The position numbers and the translations under genes are program-made. This document shows positions 61,185-64,000 of a stretch of 64,000 nt of DNA, piece after piece. The DNA is from Jejudonia soesokkakensis. Its GTDB lineage: Bacteria; Bacteroidota; Bacteroidia; Flavobacteriales; Flavobacteriaceae. Positions within the stretch are counted from its first letter, which is position 1, and every line of letters begins with the position of its first letter. The notes beneath the pieces were generated by a model. That model was not told the origin of the DNA. It saw only the letters and a list, made by a program, of their open reading frames with translations, and made no database searches. The DNA lies in the NCBI RefSeq assembly GCF_042664795.1, contig NZ_JBHTBN010000002.1, positions 124,001-188,000 on the forward strand. The letters run 5' to 3'.

Positions 61185-61217
61185 AAAAAAACCGAACATG
61201 GCGTTCGGTTTTTTTTG
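61185..61217. terminator. Bidirectional terminator between tRNA-Arg and tRNA-Pro
   Basis: AAACCGAAC-ATGGC-GTTCGGTTT, flanked by A and T runs on both sides. Confidence 0.85.
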
Positions 61218-61292
61218 TCGGGGTAGCAAGATTCGAACTTGCGACCTCCTGCTCCCAAAGCAGGCGCGATAACCGGGCTACGCTATACCCCG
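61218..61292 (-). tRNA. tRNA-Pro (anticodon TGG)
   Basis: 75 bases. Acceptor CGGGGTA/TACCCCG, anticodon loop TTTGGGA (TGG), T arm GCAAG-TTCGAAT-CTTGC. Discriminator A. CCA not encoded. Confidence 0.95.
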
Positions 61293-61347
61293 AATAAACT
61301 TACTAAAGTTCAATTTTTAAATGCTATAAAAACATTAATAAAAATTG

Positions 61348-61431
61348 CGGAGAGACGGGGATTCGAACCCCGGCAACGGTTACCCGTTGACAGATTAGCA
61401 ATCTGCTCCATTACCACTCTGGCACCTCTCC
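61348..61431 (-). tRNA. tRNA-Ser (anticodon GCT)
   Basis: 84 bases with the long variable arm of class II tRNAs. Acceptor GGAGAGG/TCTCTCC, anticodon loop TTGCTAA (GCT), T arm CGGGG-TTCGAAT-CCCCG. CCA not encoded. Confidence 0.94.
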
Positions 61432-61581
61432 TTAAGTTATAAGAACTTTCGCTATTTAAAAGCGGTTGCAAATGTAGTTTAACCATACAAATATAACAAG
61501 CAAAAAGCATGTTTTTTATCGTAAATAAAAAGTATGTTTTATAAATAAAGATAGGAGAAACAACCTCAATGGGTTACCCAT

Positions 61582-62745
61582 TTAAATTTTCTCACAGATT
61601 AGCATTGCTTTTTTTTCATCTTCAAGAGTTGTAAAGAATAGAAACCTATCGCCTCCGTCATTTAGTTTCCATTTTTTCCGAAGAGTTGAAACATCCACAG
61701 GAAAATTACGTGTCGTTATATTTGCTTTTTTAAAAATTAATGCAGCCTTCATTTCTTTTTTTGAATAGGGAACGACATTCTTAATAACAAACCTTCGTCC
61801 TGGAAAATCTCGTAGTGAGTCACTGGTATATAGATGTGAATGCTTATGAAGCTTTCTTATTTTAAATGCTTCAGAAAGTTGGTCAAAGGCACCACTCTTT
61901 AGTATAGCAGCATTAGGTTCGTAGAGGAAGCGACTGGGTTTGTCATAAACCGCTTCAGAAATAGTTCCTAAGGGAAACTCAAATTTTTCTTCTGAATTGT
62001 TTTTAAGATTTATTGTCTTCACCAGAGTAGGTTTTGAAGGGTTCTTTTTCAGAAGCCATACCACTTCTTTTACTTCATTGTTCAAGGCGACAATATGAAT
62101 TTGACAGACATGCTGTAATTCTGAAAGTCCCACAGCGATATCTAGCATAGGTGAAGTTTTGATAAGTAGGGTAGGAGCACTCTCAAAAAACGTATTTAAA
62201 TATTCAGGTACGTTAGGTTCACAATCAGATAGAAAAAATACTTTCCCTTTTGATTCATTGCGTCTCGACGGATCCAAATATATGACATCGTATTTTTTGT
62301 TTTTAATAGCCTCTACGCCGTCTGCATGAGCCACCGATATATTTTTACGATTGAGAAGTTGAAAGTTATGTTTTGCGATTTCTGAAAGCGCCTTGTTTAC
62401 TTCATAATAAGCTACTGTTTTGAAGGCCGTAGCAAAGAAATATGAATCGATGCCGAAACCGCCAGTTAGGTCTGCAATACGTTCTCCTGAAACGATGGAC
62501 GCTTTGTAAGTTGCGGTGGCTTCGGAAGAAGTCTGCTCTAGATTTAATTTTGGCGGATAAAGAATAGCTTCCGAAGTAAACCAAGTAGGCAATTTTTTTT
62601 CTGCCTTTCTTCGGCTTTCAATCTGTTGCAAGAGTTCCTGAACGATAATATCTTTAAAAGGACTTCCTGAAAAAGCTAATTTTGAAAGGTCTTCAGAATA
62701 CGTGCGTATAAATTGCTGGACTTCTGGCTTCAGTAGTTTTTGCAT
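61582..62745 (-). CDS. Class I SAM-dependent methyltransferase with THUMP-like C-terminus
   Basis: A 387-residue protein. The methyltransferase core (about 85-240) has the SAM-binding IADLTGGFGIDS and YDVIYLDPSRRNESKG motifs. A C-terminal THUMP-like region (about 300-385) suggests RNA binding, so the target is probably an RNA. The exact base is unknown. Confidence 0.82.
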   Translation of the reverse strand: MQKLLKPEVQQFIRTYSEDLSKLAFSGSPFKDIIVQELLQQIESRRKAEKKLPTWFTSEAILYPPKLNLEQTSSEATATYKASIVSGERIADLTGGFGIDSYFFATAFKTVAYYEVNKALSEIAKHNFQLLNRKNISVAHADGVEAIKNKKYDVIYLDPSRRNESKGKVFFLSDCEPNVPEYLNTFFESAPTLLIKTSPMLDIAVGLSELQHVCQIHIVALNNEVKEVVWLLKKNPSKPTLVKTINLKNNSEEKFEFPLGTISEAVYDKPSRFLYEPNAAILKSGAFDQLSEAFKIRKLHKHSHLYTSDSLRDFPGRRFVIKNVVPYSKKEMKAALIFKKANITTRNFPVDVSTLRKKWKLNDGGDRFLFFTTLEDEKKAMLICEKI

Positions 62746-62755
62746 ACAATACGAT

Positions 62756-63850
62756 CTAAAGATTTTTGGTGAGGCGCTTTACAATTTTATATTCAGCAAA
62801 AAATTCTTTCGCAATTACTTTAAGTGCTGTGTAAGTAGGAACAGCCAATATCATTCCGGCAATACCAAAGACCAGTCCGCCAATAAGAATTACAATAAAA
62901 ATCTCTAATGGATGAGAACGCACACTTTTTCCGAAGATAACGGGTTGACTTACCAAATTATCAAATAGCTGAGCGAGACAGTAAAAGAAAAATACCCAAA
63001 TTAGATCAGGTAATAATTCGCTAGAGAAATCTGCAGCCAAATTATTTGAAACCACAACGAGTAACATAAGACCTCCGGCCACTAGGGGCCCGAGATAAGG
63101 GACAATATTTAAAAAAGCGCAAATAAGAGCAATGGCGATGGCATTTTCGATATCAAAATACAGTAGAATTACCATATAAGCCAATGTGAGAATCATAATC
63201 TGAAGAACCAATCCTATAAAGTACCTTGAAAGTAATTCTTTGGTTTTTGTAAGCACACTTATAAAACGATCCTCACGACCAGGTTTTGCAAAGACGGTAA
63301 TGGTGTTCTGTACCAGTTTTTCTTCTTTTAAAAGGAAAAATGAAATAAAAAAGACTGCGAACAAACCAACAACGACACTACCAATGTTTCCGAAGAAAAT
63401 CTCCACAAAGCTGGGGATGACCTCCATGTCAAAATTTTGAATATAATCGGTTCGCTTAATTGCTTCAAAGATATCAATTTGTTCTACCCCAAGATAATCT
63501 GAAGCCTGAATGGACAATTCATTAATGTCACTTTTTACAAGCTCAAAGTCAATATTGGCAATGCTTCTGCTTTGTTCAATGATCACGGGGATAAATACCC
63601 AGAATAAAATTAAAACACTGGTAATCACAATTAATAGTGTGAAAATTGAAGCTACGGTATTTGAAAATTTTAATCTTCTTTTTAAAAATAAAACGACTGG
63701 ACGCCCTATTAAAGATACTACAGCAGCGATTCCTATATAGAGAATAAGCGATTGGATTTGGTATAAAAACCATAATAGAATTATAATAGCAGCTAAAACA
63801 CCTACTGCTTTCAATATCCCGTATGCAATCTTCTTAGAAGCTATTTTCAT
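62756..63850 (-). CDS. AI-2E family transporter
   Basis: A 364-residue membrane protein of the AI-2E family with about eight membrane segments, a long cytosolic or periplasmic central part (about 85-170), and the family patch PYLGPLVAGG (about residues 250-260). The family's first named function was export of autoinducer-2, but the ligand is unknown for most members. Lies 10 bases from the methyltransferase gene. Confidence 0.84.
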   Translation of the reverse strand: MKIASKKIAYGILKAVGVLAAIIILLWFLYQIQSLILYIGIAAVVSLIGRPVVLFLKRRLKFSNTVASIFTLLIVITSVLILFWVFIPVIIEQSRSIANIDFELVKSDINELSIQASDYLGVEQIDIFEAIKRTDYIQNFDMEVIPSFVEIFFGNIGSVVVGLFAVFFISFFLLKEEKLVQNTITVFAKPGREDRFISVLTKTKELLSRYFIGLVLQIMILTLAYMVILLYFDIENAIAIALICAFLNIVPYLGPLVAGGLMLLVVVSNNLAADFSSELLPDLIWVFFFYCLAQLFDNLVSQPVIFGKSVRSHPLEIFIVILIGGLVFGIAGMILAVPTYTALKVIAKEFFAEYKIVKRLTKNL

Positions 63851-63890
63851 ACCGTAAATATACTATAATGTCTATTGGTAATTCTCAATT

Positions 63891-64000
63891 TTATGTTAAC
63901 GCATAAAGAGCAATAGCGGTAGCCTGTGCAACATTCATACTGCTATTTTCTCCAAACATTTCAATATAGATACTTTGATCCACGTTAAGTAAAACATCTT
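63891..64000 (-). CDS. TrmH/SpoU-family RNA methyltransferase, C-terminus only
   Basis: A partial minus-strand frame running off the window, with 35 residues and a TAA stop at 63891-63893. It ends MFGENSSMNVAQATAIALYALT, like the SPOUT methyltransferase tail (SLNVAQA...I.LY), which binds SAM and methylates tRNA or rRNA ribose. Most of the gene is out of view. Confidence 0.7.
   Translation of the reverse strand, partial: DVLLNVDQSIYIEMFGENSSMNVAQATAIALYALT

Overview
The window reads as chromosome of a marine-type member of the Flavobacteriaceae (Bacteroidota). It is AT-rich, its promoters fit the Bacteroidota TTG-N20-TAnnTTTG pattern, and its core genes include families typical of the phylum: DUF3276, DUF2851, DUF1343, DUF1573, a long NusB, a Leu/Glu/Phe/Val dehydrogenase and an HD-domain PgpH-like protein.

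Positions 1-26360 hold a dense gene-cassette array that looks like a chromosomal integron. At least 26 cassettes, nearly all with one or two minus-strand genes, are separated by 25 imperfectly palindromic sites of about 125-270 bp (numbered s1-s25 left to right). Each gene is flanked by its own short complementary ends, for example TTAGGCAAC and GTTGCCTAA. These ends differ between cassettes but match within one, as the R'/R'' (GTTRRRY/RYYYAAC) ends of integron attC sites do. The site bodies fall into at least four structural families (A with variant A', B, C, D), and their stems are kept by compensatory changes. Read on the minus strand, the array starts near 26360 and runs left past the window edge.

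The array ends at an attI-like junction (about 26351-26420) with two promoter-like boxes pointing into the first cassette. Next come a (CCCACAA)n tandem repeat and a tyrosine recombinase (26638-27837) with IntI/Xer-like catalytic motifs. The recombinase lacks the insertion typical of integron integrases and is transcribed in the same direction as the cassettes. Cassette products fall into three groups: secreted proteins and lipoproteins of unknown function, small membrane proteins, and candidate defence or stress modules. The last group includes HigBA, a GmrSD-like DUF262/DUF1524 protein, a DUF2130 PD-(D/E)XK-like protein, two proteins with HEPN-like R-X4-H motifs, and an S-adenosylmethionine synthetase paralog paired with a membrane protein. 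Others are an acetolactate decarboxylase-like lipoprotein and a stand-alone EF-Tu domain 3-like protein.

Positions 28000-64000 are ordinary core genome: a Na+/solute symporter with a small membrane partner, a YkgJ protein, NamZ-like muramidase, a LolC/E-like permease, cystathionine beta-synthase, SulP and MFS transporters, an M14 peptidase, an ABC exporter, NusB, YajC, ClpC, GyrA, TPR and NlpC/P60 proteins, thiolase, a PgpH-like HD protein, three tRNAs (Arg, Pro, Ser), a methyltransferase and an AI-2E transporter. Hidden in this part are a cluster of three very short basic-peptide genes (39263-39658), two of them near-identical copies, and a probable small plus-strand transcript ending at 41615.
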